DNA from: Planctomycetaceae bacterium UBA2972
GTDB taxonomy: Bacteria > Planctomycetota > Planctomycetia > Pirellulales > Pirellulaceae
Direction of reading: 5' to 3'
DNA length: 35,261 bases
NCBI GenBank assembly: GCA_002348315.1
Contig: DEAW01000168.1
Span: 1 to 35,261 of the forward strand
Each line of letters begins with the position of its first letter. Within the stretch, counting starts at the first letter, position 1. Both the position numbers and the translations under genes were made by a program. Of this stretch, positions 25,658-34,885 are shown one piece after another. The notes below the pieces were generated by a model. It was not told the origin of the DNA. It searched no databases and saw only the letters and a list, made by a program, of their open reading frames with translations.

Positions 25658-26677
25658 CTATACGGCACCTTCGTAATTGGCAAAGATCATCCGACCTGCA
25701 CTCGTTTGCAACACACTGGTCACCGAAACGGCGGCTGTTTCCTGCAGGTGATGGCGACCTCCTTCAATCACAATCATCGTCCCGTCCTCTAGATATCCCA
25801 CTCCCTGAGCGTCTCCTTCACCCTCTTTGACAATCTTCACCGTGAATTCTTCTCCCGGCAGAAAAACGGGACGTAAGGCATTCATAATGTCATTGAGATT
25901 GATGACCGGGACTTCCTGTAATGTGGCGATCTTATTGAGATTGTAGTCGCCTGTAATGACTTTACCGTTGACCTCTTTGGCCAGAATGACCAGTTTGGAA
26001 TCCACTGGCTGGCCTTCCATCTCCGAGCTTTCACGATCGTCAATTAACAGATCCACATTGGGATTGGCTTGCAGATTTTTTAGAATATCTAATCCTCGTC
26101 GACCACGTGTACGTCGTATCTTATCACTGCTGTCAGCAATATTTTGCAATTCGGCCAATACAAATTTAGGCATCACCAACTGAGTATCCATGATATTGGT
26201 ATCCACCAGATCGGCGATACGTCCATCAATCACAACGGAGGTATCAAGAATCAGTGGTTTGTTGCCCTTCACGTCTTTTTTGAATTCCACATAGGGAATA
26301 ATAAATCGGAAATCGTGCCGTGTCTGAAGCAAAAACGAGGTACAGATGTAACATAACGGGATTGCTAACAGGAGATTGATCATCCCTCTGGTTTGCTCGG
26401 CATCCTCAGCCTCGGAGAACCTTAAAATGGGGTCGATAGCTGCACCTACAATAAACGTCAGAAACAATCCGACCACGACGCCAAAATAAGCACACGAGAT
26501 AACATCAATGGGCTTTTTACGAATTAGAATATCGAACGAAACGATTCCGGCGGCCGCAACAATTAACGTGATGCCGGTGACGAGGCTTTGAGAGTCCTCG
26601 GTATTATTGGTAACAATAGAAATCCCGGCGCCAAAAGCAATCGCCAGAAATACTGCGCGCAGTACCCATAAAATCAT
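25658..26677 (-). CDS. PIN-TRAM domain membrane protein (YacL-like)
   Basis: A 339-residue protein with four hydrophobic segments (about 2-22, 32-50, 58-80, 98-118), then a PIN nuclease-like domain (about 141-265), then a TRAM domain (about 276-335). PIN acidic residues are visible at D145 (LILDTSVVIDGR), E176 (LAELQNIAD), D226 and D244 (ITGDYNLNKIA). TRAM reads FTVKIVKEGEGDAQGVGYLEDGTMIVIEGG. This is the layout of the Bacillus YacL family, thought to act on nucleic acid at the membrane. Its activity is not established. It lies between dgt and uvrA on the same strand, 142 bases upstream of uvrA. Confidence 0.9.
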   Translation of the reverse strand: MILWVLRAVFLAIAFGAGISIVTNNTEDSQSLVTGITLIVAAAGIVSFDILIRKKPIDVISCAYFGVVVGLFLTFIVGAAIDPILRFSEAEDAEQTRGMINLLLAIPLCYICTSFLLQTRHDFRFIIPYVEFKKDVKGNKPLILDTSVVIDGRIADLVDTNIMDTQLVMPKFVLAELQNIADSSDKIRRTRGRRGLDILKNLQANPNVDLLIDDRESSEMEGQPVDSKLVILAKEVNGKVITGDYNLNKIATLQEVPVINLNDIMNALRPVFLPGEEFTVKIVKEGEGDAQGVGYLEDGTMIVIEGGRHHLQETAAVSVTSVLQTSAGRMIFANYEGAV

Positions 26678-26864
26678 GATCAGAATGCCTTAAATATATG
26701 GAATAAGAATTGTGCTGCTCGTTCACAATCGCGACAAGCCAGCGAATAAATAAAAATTGCAATAAATAGATATAGTAAACAGAGGGCAATCACCGCTCTG
26801 AATTAGACAATATAGGTATAACCTTGATTCTAAAAACGAAAAGAGGGGGAAACCAGAAAAAAAC
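26678..26864. other. AT-rich gap between PIN-TRAM and dgt genes
   Basis: This 187-base AT-rich gap holds no ORF, tRNA or convincing terminator. It presumably contains the PIN-TRAM promoter on the minus strand, but I cannot place boxes. Confidence 0.4.
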
Positions 26865-27983
26865 TTAGGATCCCACAAAACCAAGATACTGTTGCTCGAA
26901 AAAGCGATCCGTCATACCAGCAATATAATCACCCACACTTCGATGTAATCCGACATGCTCAATCCGGCTTAGAAAACGCTCTGGCATCGCCTTAGGGTTG
27001 TTCATAAACGTTTCAAAGAGCTTATGAATCTGAGCCTGAGCTCGCTCTCGAGTCTTGACTAATTCCGGATGCCGATACACTCGTTCATAGAGGAATGCTT
27101 CCATTTCTTTTTTGGCGTCTGCCAATTCGCCCACCGTGGCAATGCGGTAGTCTGAGTTACGAACGTCCTCGGTCGATTGCCAACCAACAGTCTGCAGAAA
27201 AGGCCCGGCGTTCTCAAGCACATTAGAAACCTGACAATCAACCATCGTGTGAATCAACGCTCGTTTATATTCCGCAGGCCCAAGATCGGATCGGCGGTCT
27301 GCAATAATCGCAACACAGATTTTAATCATCTCCTGATCGTGGACTTCTTCCAAAGTGACCAGCCCCAACTTCAACGCGTCATCGACATCATGCGCATCGT
27401 ACGTCATCGAGTCCGCGGCCTCGACGACTTGAGCTTCGAGTAGTGGATGATGATTCCCTGCTGCTTTATCAACGCGAGTGGCCTGACCTTCCAGTGTTTC
27501 TTTAGTTAGATTCAGTCCGGGAAAACTCTGATGACGAGTCTCCAATTGCTCAGCAATCGTCAAAGCATACTGATTATGGGAAAAGCCACCATCATCTGCC
27601 AGACATTCAGCCAGGGCGTCTTCACCGGCATGGCCAAACGGTGGATGCCCAATATCATGAAACAGTGCGAGAGCTTCCACCAGGTCTTCATTCAGACGTA
27701 ACGCGCGCCCCATGGTGCGGGCAATCGAAGCGACTTCCTGAGTATGAGTTAGACGCGTGCGGTGGTAATCTCCCATGTCGCCGGTAAAGACCTGCATCTT
27801 ACCACTCAGACGACGATAGGCAGCACTGTGGACAATCCGATCGCGATCACGCTGGAATGGGCTGCGATAGGCATGTTCAGGTTCGCGATGTTGCCTACCT
27901 GCGCTAGATAGACTGAACATCGCATACGGAGCCAGTAACGCAGATTCGCGTTGATGAATTGTTTGTAACCCGTGCTCTGTCAT
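26865..27983 (-). CDS. dgt: Deoxyguanosinetriphosphate triphosphohydrolase family protein
   Basis: A 372-residue HD-domain enzyme that hydrolyses dNTPs to deoxynucleoside and triphosphate. The family opening YRSPFQRDRDRIVHSAAYRRLSGKMQVF is at about residues 39-66. The HD metal site has H80 (RTRLTHTQEV) and H109/D110 (ALFHDIGHPPFGHAGED). Later conserved motifs are SLTYDAHDVDDAL-like and YKRALI. It resembles the broad dNTPase branch rather than E. coli Dgt, which is longer (about 505). It likely controls dNTP pools. It ends 187 bases before the PIN-TRAM gene and starts 47 bases after argS, probably cotranscribed with it. GAGG lies 14 bases upstream of ATG, a weak site. Confidence 0.9.
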   Translation of the reverse strand: MTEHGLQTIHQRESALLAPYAMFSLSSAGRQHREPEHAYRSPFQRDRDRIVHSAAYRRLSGKMQVFTGDMGDYHRTRLTHTQEVASIARTMGRALRLNEDLVEALALFHDIGHPPFGHAGEDALAECLADDGGFSHNQYALTIAEQLETRHQSFPGLNLTKETLEGQATRVDKAAGNHHPLLEAQVVEAADSMTYDAHDVDDALKLGLVTLEEVHDQEMIKICVAIIADRRSDLGPAEYKRALIHTMVDCQVSNVLENAGPFLQTVGWQSTEDVRNSDYRIATVGELADAKKEMEAFLYERVYRHPELVKTRERAQAQIHKLFETFMNNPKAMPERFLSRIEHVGLHRSVGDYIAGMTDRFFEQQYLGFVGS

Positions 27984-28030
27984 ATCTAACTCGCCTCACT
28001 CCGGGATTCCAACCTACACACTCCGGCATG

Positions 28031-30010
28031 CTACATTTGGTCGACGACTCCGATGCCTAACAACTGCAATCCGTGAGCGATCACACGACCTGTCAAATCA
28101 CAAAGTTTAAGCCGGCTTTGCTTCACAGATTCCTGTTCCGCCTTTAAGACAGGACATTGTTCAAAGAACGATGAAAATCGCTTTGCTAAATCGAATAGGT
28201 AATTGGTTAACTGATTGGGACGATAATCTTCCAACACGTTTTCAAGCGCCTCGGAATACCTCATGATCATCATGGCCAACGCACGTTCAGCAGAATGTTC
28301 CAATACGATGGGCTGAACCGATGTCCGAACCTGGTCGATCTCCACATTGCCCTTACGGAAGATACTTTGGACACGCGCATAACTGTATTGCATGTAGGTC
28401 GCTGTGTTACCTTCCAACGCCATCATTTTGTCATAGCTAAACACGTAGTCACTGGTCCGATTATGAGACAAATCTGCGTATTTAATTGCTCCGTGACCCA
28501 CAACGTCTGCAATGTGTTTGCGAGTCTCATCACTAAGCTCGGCACCATTGGGCTTCGAATCATCATTCGCAGAGACAACCTCGTAAGCCTTGTTTACTGC
28601 TTCATCCAATAAGCCTTCCAGCCCGATAGCATCGCCCGAACGCGTCTTATACGGTCGGCCACTTTCATCCAGAACCGTTCCAAAACTGATGTGATGCATT
28701 TGAACATCCGGAGCATTCCAGGCATTGGCCACAGCAAAGAGCTTTTGGAAATGCTCGCTTTGACGATGATCTACAACATACAGGATTTCATCCGCTTGCC
28801 AGGTCTGCATACGGTATTCAATCGTTGCCAGATCCGTCGTGGCATAAAGAAAGGCACCGTCACTTTTCTGGATAATCATCGGTGTTTCAAATTCGTCCAG
28901 GAAAATGCACTGAGCACCTTCACTCTCTGATGCCATTCCGGCTTCTTGCAAACCGGAGACGACTCCTGGCAGCATTTCCTGATAGAAACTCTCGCCATAC
29001 TCAACGTCAAACTGAACATTCAACCGAGCATAAACCCGCTGAATGTCTTCCCGACATTTCGGAAGGAATTCTTCCCATAATTGCCGGTTAGTCGAATCAC
29101 CTTCATGTAACTGCGCTGTTTCCAGTAAGGCACTGCGCCCAATCTCCGGGTGTGCTTCTGCATACGCACTCAACTGCGGGTCCGAATCTATGGCAGCAAC
29201 TTTGGCGGTGAGTGAATCTAAAGTCTTTCTGGCAGAAGCCAATTGATCGCGTGCTCGTCCTAACGCTTTGGAATGCTTTTTGTCTTCTTTCTTGTCACCT
29301 GTTGGCTGTACCTGTTCAAGGCGTTCCAATTCGACTTGACGGCGATTAATGTCATCCTGTTGCGGTTCAATTTGCTGCTTGCTTTTCCAGTAGTCTATCA
29401 GTTGATTTACTAACCGGTATAACCGACTTAATTCTTTAACTTCATGTTGCTGGTAGGCCTTTGGATCAACAAAATGCTTATAGCCATAGATGATCATTCC
29501 GAACTGAGTTCCCCAGTCTCCGAGATGATTATCAGCAACCACCTGGTGTCCCAGAAATCTCAATGTACGTGCCAGACTATCGCCAATCACGGTCGAGCGA
29601 ATATGTCCGACATGCATGGGCTTAGCAACATTGGGTGAGGAATAATCGAGGATGTAAGTTTGCGCATGCGTAGTGGATTCGACGCCCAGACGTTCATCTT
29701 CACCAGCGGTATTAATCTGGTTGGTAAGCCAGTCATCGCTGATGGTAAGGTTGATGAATCCCGGACCGGCGATATCTGTTTCACTGCAAAGGTCGTCCAG
29801 ATTGACATTGGCGAGTATGTCCGCCGCGACGTCACGCGGAGCTTTCCCCAGACGTTTCCCCAATGGCATCGCGCAGTTTGCCTGATAATCACCAAACCTG
29901 GCATCCTGAGCTGGCTTAATCATCTCTAGGAGGCTTTGTACGTCCGAATCACCTGCGACGTCCACCAAAGCATCACGAAAACGATTTTTTAATTCAGCGA
30001 GAATATTCAT
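28031..30010 (-). CDS. argS: Arginyl-tRNA synthetase
   Basis: A 659-residue class I synthetase that charges tRNA-Arg with arginine. An N-terminal Add-1 domain is at about 1-115. The HIGH motif is HVGH at 133-136 (SPNVAKPMHVGHIRST) and DNHLGDWGTQFGM follows. The KMSKS-like loop is KTRSGDAIGLEGL (about 455-467), lacking the lysine form, as in many ArgRS. The DALR anticodon-binding region is at 500-659, ending GIGVVDQM. Residues about 205-293 are a charged, coiled-coil-like insert (QQDDINRRQVELERLE, KKEDKKHSKALGR) that makes it longer than the usual 550-580. Missing SD; start ATG at 30010 gives a normal N-terminus. dgt is 47 bases downstream. Confidence 0.95.
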   Translation of the reverse strand: MNILAELKNRFRDALVDVAGDSDVQSLLEMIKPAQDARFGDYQANCAMPLGKRLGKAPRDVAADILANVNLDDLCSETDIAGPGFINLTISDDWLTNQINTAGEDERLGVESTTHAQTYILDYSSPNVAKPMHVGHIRSTVIGDSLARTLRFLGHQVVADNHLGDWGTQFGMIIYGYKHFVDPKAYQQHEVKELSRLYRLVNQLIDYWKSKQQIEPQQDDINRRQVELERLEQVQPTGDKKEDKKHSKALGRARDQLASARKTLDSLTAKVAAIDSDPQLSAYAEAHPEIGRSALLETAQLHEGDSTNRQLWEEFLPKCREDIQRVYARLNVQFDVEYGESFYQEMLPGVVSGLQEAGMASESEGAQCIFLDEFETPMIIQKSDGAFLYATTDLATIEYRMQTWQADEILYVVDHRQSEHFQKLFAVANAWNAPDVQMHHISFGTVLDESGRPYKTRSGDAIGLEGLLDEAVNKAYEVVSANDDSKPNGAELSDETRKHIADVVGHGAIKYADLSHNRTSDYVFSYDKMMALEGNTATYMQYSYARVQSIFRKGNVEIDQVRTSVQPIVLEHSAERALAMMIMRYSEALENVLEDYRPNQLTNYLFDLAKRFSSFFEQCPVLKAEQESVKQSRLKLCDLTGRVIAHGLQLLGIGVVDQM

Positions 30011-30099
30011 TACGATTTATGTCATTCCAACAAGTTTACTGCAGATGGTTTGGCACCTGCACACTGAGAAACAGAACCGTCCCTGATCGCCGGTACGAT

Positions 30100-30558
30100 C
30101 TAACCGAGTTGTTCAGCGGGAATGAGGTCGGATAGTTCGACTTTGATTCCGTCAGCCCAAAGCGATTCCAAACTGTAGTATTCACGAGATTCATCATCAA
30201 ACAGATGGATGACAATACTGCCGTAGTCCAGCAAAATCCAGCGACTCTCAGCGTACCCTTCAATACCGATACGTCGGTCTTTCAGATCATCTTCCAGTTT
30301 ATGGTCGATCTCTTCGCTCATCGCATGGAGTTGACGACGGCTTGAGCCGGTAGCCAGCACAAAAAAGTCAAACATCGTTGATTGCGCACGAACGTCGAGT
30401 ACAACGATTTCCCGCCCGCTGTTGTCCGCCGCCGTTTCCGCCGCTGCACGAGCCAGTTCCAGACTCCGGGCAATCCGTTCAGCTTCATTGGGTACTTCAC
30501 CCCGAGGGAGGCGATCCGAACTCGGGAGATACTCTTCTTCGTTTGTTGATTCAGTCAC
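30100..30558 (-). CDS. rsfS: Ribosome silencing factor RsfS (Iojap)
   Basis: A 152-residue protein of the Iojap/YbeB family. It binds ribosomal protein uL14 and blocks joining of the subunits when nutrients are low. The core spans about residues 33-145 and includes LELARAAAETAADNSGREIVVLDV, TMFDFFVLATGSSRRQLHAMSE, GYAESRWILLDYGSIVIHLFDDESREYYSLESLW. The open frame begins with TTG at 30603, but GTG at 30558 (MTESTNEEE, GGA upstream) is more likely; neither has a strong ribosome site. The first 30 residues are an acidic/proline extension not in E. coli RsfS. It lies 89 bases before argS and 107 after the pyrophosphatase. Confidence 0.9.
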   Translation of the reverse strand: MTESTNEEEYLPSSDRLPRGEVPNEAERIARSLELARAAAETAADNSGREIVVLDVRAQSTMFDFFVLATGSSRRQLHAMSEEIDHKLEDDLKDRRIGIEGYAESRWILLDYGSIVIHLFDDESREYYSLESLWADGIKVELSDLIPAEQLG

Positions 30559-30710
30559 AGTCTTTAATCCATCGGAAAACCGACGTACTTCTATATACGC
30601 CAATAACGAATTTTACTCGCAGACTCATGATATGTCACCGGCAGAAACTGCAACCGGACGACAAGTCACTGACACGACCAGATTCAAACTAGCATCATGA
30701 CGATGGGAGT

Positions 30711-33293
30711 TTAGAAAATTTCAAGCGCGGTCAAGCTGTAGCGAACCACTAACCCGGCGATCACAACACTCACCATGCTCATTAGCTTAATCAGAATATT
30801 AAGACTCGGTCCGCTGGTATCCTTAAACGGATCTCCGACAGTGTCGCCAACAACTCCGGCTTTATGAGCATCTGAGCCTTTGCCGCCGAACTTTCCAGTC
30901 TCAATGTATTTCTTCGCGTTGTCCCAGGAACCGCCTGAATTGGACATAAAGATTGCCACACAGAATCCCGAGGTCATCGTCCCGACCAACATTCCTAAGA
31001 CTCCACCGACACCCAGCAATAATCCTGTCGCAAGCGGAGTCAATAATCCCAAAACAGACGGCGCGACCATTTCACGTTGTGCCGCCAACGTACTGATTCT
31101 CACTGGTGCCGCATAATCAGGCGTCTCGGTGTAGTCCATGATACCGGGCTTTTCCCTGAATTGCCTACGCACTTCATCCACCATCCCTCCGGCTGCTCTA
31201 CCAACCGCATTCATCGTCATGGCACAAAAGACGAACGTTGCCAAACAACCAACAAAGACACCAACCAGGATTTTGGGATTAAGCAACGTGGCATCATAGT
31301 AACGAGCGAAATCAGGCAAGGTCGCTTTATCCCGCCGTACTAATGTAATGTCGTTACCATCGGCCGTTAGTACAATTCGATCACCGGTCGGATTGGCACT
31401 CGCATCCATCGCCTGAGCATCACCCGTGTCGGTGAGTGTAAATGATTTGTTTGCTATGGGAGATGCCGTGTTGTTTTCTTCATCTCGCCATGACTTCGCC
31501 TTATTCACTTCATCGGGGAAGGCCAGCCAAGCCACTCGGTTCTGACTTACATCGCTATCGGATGTCTTTTGTACCACCAGTTGGCTATTGAGCTTGTACC
31601 AACCGGCATCAGCTTCGACGGTAACAGCAGATTCCGCCCAACGATCAAACCCGTCACGAACCTGTTCAACATAAGCAGCCAGTAATGCCAGAGCGGTTAA
31701 TGCTGCTGATCCAATCGCAAAGCCTTTCCCTGTTGCAGCAGTGGTATTACCCAGGCTGTCCAAAGCGTCTGTACGTTCTCTCACAATCGGTTCCAACCCT
31801 GACATCTCAGCGTTGCCACCGGCGTTATCAGCAATCGGCCCATAAGCATCCGTAGCCAATGTGATTCCCAGAGTACTTAACATGCCGACAGCAGCGATTC
31901 CAACTCCGTATAGCCCCTTGGTGAATTCACCTACATCCCGAAATTCAAATCCGTTTGCAAAGCCAAACGACAGGAGGGTTGCGGCACAGATAACGAGCAC
32001 AGGGACCCAGACACTTTGCATACCATCGGCGATCCCGCGGATGATTACATTGGCAGGACCCATCTGAGCGGACTCAGACAAATCTTTGGTCGGTTGATAT
32101 TCGTCACTGGTCACATATTCCGTCCAGAATCCAATAATCCAACCCGACGACAATCCAACAATCACGCTCAGTGCTATCATCCAGTGCTCGGATCCCATAA
32201 TCCAGTTGGTGAGCACCAAAGACGCAACGGCAACCAAAATGGTTGAGGTGTTAATACCTTTACCTAATGCTTTCAACAAAGCCGATTGGCTGGCATCGTC
32301 GTCACTCTTAATGAGATAGATTCCGACAATTGACAAAAAGATTCCAATGGCGGCAATACACATTGGCAGGAACAACGCGTTCATCTGTGCTGACTCTGTA
32401 TCAAAAGCAGCGACTCCGAGTGCCGCTGTTGCGAGAATCGAGCCGCAATAACTTTCATAGAGATCGGCACCCATGCCGGCTACGTCTCCCACGTTGTCCC
32501 CCACGTTGTCAGCGATCGTGGCCGGGTTACGAGGGTCATCTTCGGGAATTCCCTTTTCGACCTTACCAACTAAGTCAGCGCCGACATCGGCTGCCTTCGT
32601 GAAGATTCCTCCACCTACTCGAGCAAACAGAGCCTGCGAACTTGCTCCCATTCCAAAGCAAAGCATCGTGACAGAGAGTTCGGAGAGCGAGAGGTCAAAG
32701 GCCCAACGCAGAATGGCATACCAAATAACGATGTCCAGCAATCCGAGTCCAACGACTGTCAGACCCATGACCGCACCAGAACGGAATGCCACGCGTAGCC
32801 CTTCATTTAAACTTTTCTGAGCACCGGCTGCCGTGCGGCTACTGGCCCAGGTCGCTGTCTTCATTCCAAAGTAGCCGGCCAGTCCCGAGAATAATCCACC
32901 GGTCACAAAGGCAAAGGGTACATATTCGCTTTGCACTTTAAGTGCAAATGCTGCCAGAGACAGGAAGATGAAGATCACTGCGAAGAATTTCAGGACGACT
33001 TTGTACTGTTGAGTGAGATAGGCCTGAGCTCCATCACGCACGTGGCCAGCCAGTTCGATCATGCGATCGTTGCCTTCGTCACTGGCCATCATCGAGCGAA
33101 AGAACATATACGCCTGAGCTAATGCGGCCATGGCCGCTACTAAGCAAAGTCCCCAGAAGATGGTATCGCGGGAAGACGACGAAGACTCAGCTGCTGAAAC
33201 AACATTCGTCCCTACCAAAGAAAAAAGCATAACTAGCAACATCGTAACTGCATTGGTGCGTCTTAAAACAACTCCGCCTAACGCTTGTAGCAT
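30711..33293 (-). CDS. hppA: Membrane-bound cation-translocating pyrophosphatase
   Basis: An 860-residue integral membrane pump that uses pyrophosphate hydrolysis to move H+ and/or Na+. Counting from the upstream 33434 frame start (907), catalytic motifs are FTKAADVGADLVGKVE (278-293), DDPRNPATIADNVGDNVGD (299-317), and later YGPIADNAGGNAEMSGLEP. GNTTAATGKG (562-571) has A where K+-independent enzymes have K, which points to the K+-dependent class. The end has GDTVGDPFKDTSGPSLNILIKL. Residues about 596-708 are an extra soluble loop, and the usual length is 660-770. The start at 33293 is picked because AGGA (33303-33306) lies 9 bases upstream and yields a signal-like N-terminus (MLQALGGVVL, VVSAA). 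ATGs at 33302 and 33323 are alternatives. Confidence 0.95.
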   Translation of the reverse strand: MLQALGGVVLRRTNAVTMLLVMLFSLVGTNVVSAAESSSSSRDTIFWGLCLVAAMAALAQAYMFFRSMMASDEGNDRMIELAGHVRDGAQAYLTQQYKVVLKFFAVIFIFLSLAAFALKVQSEYVPFAFVTGGLFSGLAGYFGMKTATWASSRTAAGAQKSLNEGLRVAFRSGAVMGLTVVGLGLLDIVIWYAILRWAFDLSLSELSVTMLCFGMGASSQALFARVGGGIFTKAADVGADLVGKVEKGIPEDDPRNPATIADNVGDNVGDVAGMGADLYESYCGSILATAALGVAAFDTESAQMNALFLPMCIAAIGIFLSIVGIYLIKSDDDASQSALLKALGKGINTSTILVAVASLVLTNWIMGSEHWMIALSVIVGLSSGWIIGFWTEYVTSDEYQPTKDLSESAQMGPANVIIRGIADGMQSVWVPVLVICAATLLSFGFANGFEFRDVGEFTKGLYGVGIAAVGMLSTLGITLATDAYGPIADNAGGNAEMSGLEPIVRERTDALDSLGNTTAATGKGFAIGSAALTALALLAAYVEQVRDGFDRWAESAVTVEADAGWYKLNSQLVVQKTSDSDVSQNRVAWLAFPDEVNKAKSWRDEENNTASPIANKSFTLTDTGDAQAMDASANPTGDRIVLTADGNDITLVRRDKATLPDFARYYDATLLNPKILVGVFVGCLATFVFCAMTMNAVGRAAGGMVDEVRRQFREKPGIMDYTETPDYAAPVRISTLAAQREMVAPSVLGLLTPLATGLLLGVGGVLGMLVGTMTSGFCVAIFMSNSGGSWDNAKKYIETGKFGGKGSDAHKAGVVGDTVGDPFKDTSGPSLNILIKLMSMVSVVIAGLVVRYSLTALEIF

Positions 33294-33302
33294 TGGATTC
33301 AT

Positions 33303-33306
33303 TCCT
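33303..33306 (-). promoter_or_regulatory. Shine-Dalgarno that decides the hppA start
   Basis: AGGA on the minus strand touches the ATG at 33302 (no spacing) but is 9 bases from the ATG at 33293. The second choice is more usual for initiation. Confidence 0.5.
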
Positions 33307-33448
33307 ACGTTCTTAGCTATCATTTTTTGATTTCTGGTGCCCGATTTCAGCTTTATTTTCTTAAACCATTCCGCTCTCAAGGAAGGGTAGTCTATCCAAT
33401 GAGGAAACCGGTGGTCAACTATTTCGCACAGCAAATATTACAAGTTTT

Positions 33449-33490
33449 TTCACGTATTTTCGTGAATCTCAAACAGCCGGTTTCGTGAAT
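33449..33490. promoter_or_regulatory. Dyad TTCACG-N6-CGTGAA with a third half-site
   Basis: In the gap between the divergent hppA and PQQ-repeat genes, 33449-33466 is a perfect dyad (TTCACG, 6-base spacer TATTTT, CGTGAA). The half-site sequence TTTCGTGAAT at 33458-33467 occurs again at 33481-33490, 23 bases away (about two helical turns). This resembles an operator. It lies about 70 bases before the PQQ-repeat start. No regulator is known from the window. Confidence 0.45.
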
Positions 33491-33556
33491 TTTATATGAT
33501 GAAAATAGGCCAATTTTTTCTCCTGCCCGCTCTTTGCAATTCCCGCTGATTGATCA

Positions 33557-34885
33557 ATGCTTCCTTGCCCTAACCCCCCCTCGCTATTTCTGCTGTTGAT
33601 CACCTTGATCTGCTCCTTTTTTTCAGCCGTCAGCACTGCACAACAACCCTCGTCCGACAACGACTGGCCTCGCTGGCGAGGCCCCGGGGGAGCGGGCCAA
33701 TGGAAGGCTCCGGAAAACATCCAACTCGACTGGGCGAACCAAAAACCGGAATTGGTTTGGAAGCAATCGATCGGAGCGTCCTATAGTGGGATCGCTGTGG
33801 TTGGAAACCAGATCTTCACCATGGATCGACAAGCCAACGAACAAACCTCAGAAGATGCGTTGGCCGGAAATGAACGGATCGTTAGTTTCGACCGCCAAAC
33901 GGGCCGCAAGCTCTGGGACTTCTCCTATGCAGCCCATTACAAGGATCTTGATTACAACAAAGGCCCCCGAGTGACTCCGACAGTTCATCAAGGACGAGTC
34001 TATACCCTGGGCGCCGTTGGACACCTAACCTGTCTCGAAGCACAAACCGGTAAGATGCTCTGGCAGCGTGATTTGGTCGCTGAAGAAAAAGCGAAAGTCC
34101 CGATGTGGGGATTTGCCGGCTCGCCACTTGTCATCAATGATACTCAGCTAATCGTCCATGCTGCCTTGCAACCGAATGGATGTTACGCTGCTTTTGATTG
34201 CAGGGATGGTAAAGAGATCTGGCGTAGCGGAGCTGATCCGGCGGGATACACCGCTCCAGTCCTCATCAAGAACGGGGAACATCAGCAGTTAGTTGGCTGG
34301 ACACCTAAGCACGTTGTCGGCATGTCTCCGCTCAATGGCGAAATCCAATGGAAGATCCCCTACGAAGTGACCTATGGCGTCTCCATTGCCACACCACTGT
34401 ACAAACAAGGACACATTCTGGTCTGCGGATACTGGGAAGGCTCGAAACTCATCAAACTCTCTGACGATCTGCAACAGGCCGAATTAGTTTGGGAAGAGAA
34501 TGAGTATCTGCGTGGCCTAATGTCACAGCCACTGCATCGAAAAGACCACGTATATTTACTGGACAAACAACACGGTATAGTTTGCTTTAACCTTATAACC
34601 GGTAAAGTCCGTTGGACCGACAAAAACCAACTAACTCCAAGAGGACGCAATCCCCAGGCGACGCTTGTTTGGGTGAATAACAGCGAGCATGCGATGTGCC
34701 TCAATGCTGAAGGTGAACTTGTCGTAACCTCTTTAATACCAACGGGTTACAACGAGATAAGCCGGCACAAACTAGTTGACTTCACTTGGGCTCATCCCGC
34801 CTACAGCGGTGACCTGGTTTTCGCTCGAGATGACGAAAAACTGGTCTGTTTTCGCATACCAACGAAAGTGTCTAGCTCAAAATAA
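33557..34885 (+). CDS. Secreted PQQ-binding-like beta-propeller repeat protein
   Basis: A 442-residue exported protein. Residues 1-28 form a signal peptide (MLPCPNPPSLFLLLITLICSF, then VSTAQ). The mature part begins with the planctomycete-type DWPRWRGPGG motif (residues 36-45). PQQ-like blades follow, such as RIVSFDRQTGRKLWDFSY, LTCLEAQTGKMLWQRDL, AAFDCRDGKEIWRSGA, VVGMSPLNGEIQWKI and IVCFNLITGKVRWTDK. The tryptophan-docking pattern (D/xTGKxxW) is clear. Real PQQ binding or dehydrogenase activity is not shown; many such planctomycete proteins are thought to be scaffolds. No strong ribosome site is seen. It is divergent from hppA. Confidence 0.87.
   Translation: MLPCPNPPSLFLLLITLICSFFSAVSTAQQPSSDNDWPRWRGPGGAGQWKAPENIQLDWANQKPELVWKQSIGASYSGIAVVGNQIFTMDRQANEQTSEDALAGNERIVSFDRQTGRKLWDFSYAAHYKDLDYNKGPRVTPTVHQGRVYTLGAVGHLTCLEAQTGKMLWQRDLVAEEKAKVPMWGFAGSPLVINDTQLIVHAALQPNGCYAAFDCRDGKEIWRSGADPAGYTAPVLIKNGEHQQLVGWTPKHVVGMSPLNGEIQWKIPYEVTYGVSIATPLYKQGHILVCGYWEGSKLIKLSDDLQQAELVWEENEYLRGLMSQPLHRKDHVYLLDKQHGIVCFNLITGKVRWTDKNQLTPRGRNPQATLVWVNNSEHAMCLNAEGELVVTSLIPTGYNEISRHKLVDFTWAHPAYSGDLVFARDDEKLVCFRIPTKVSSSK

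Noticed and set aside
30638..30657. Hairpin CCGGCAG/CTGCAACCGG after hppA
   Set aside because: It has a bulge and no T-tract on either strand, so it is not supported as a terminator.
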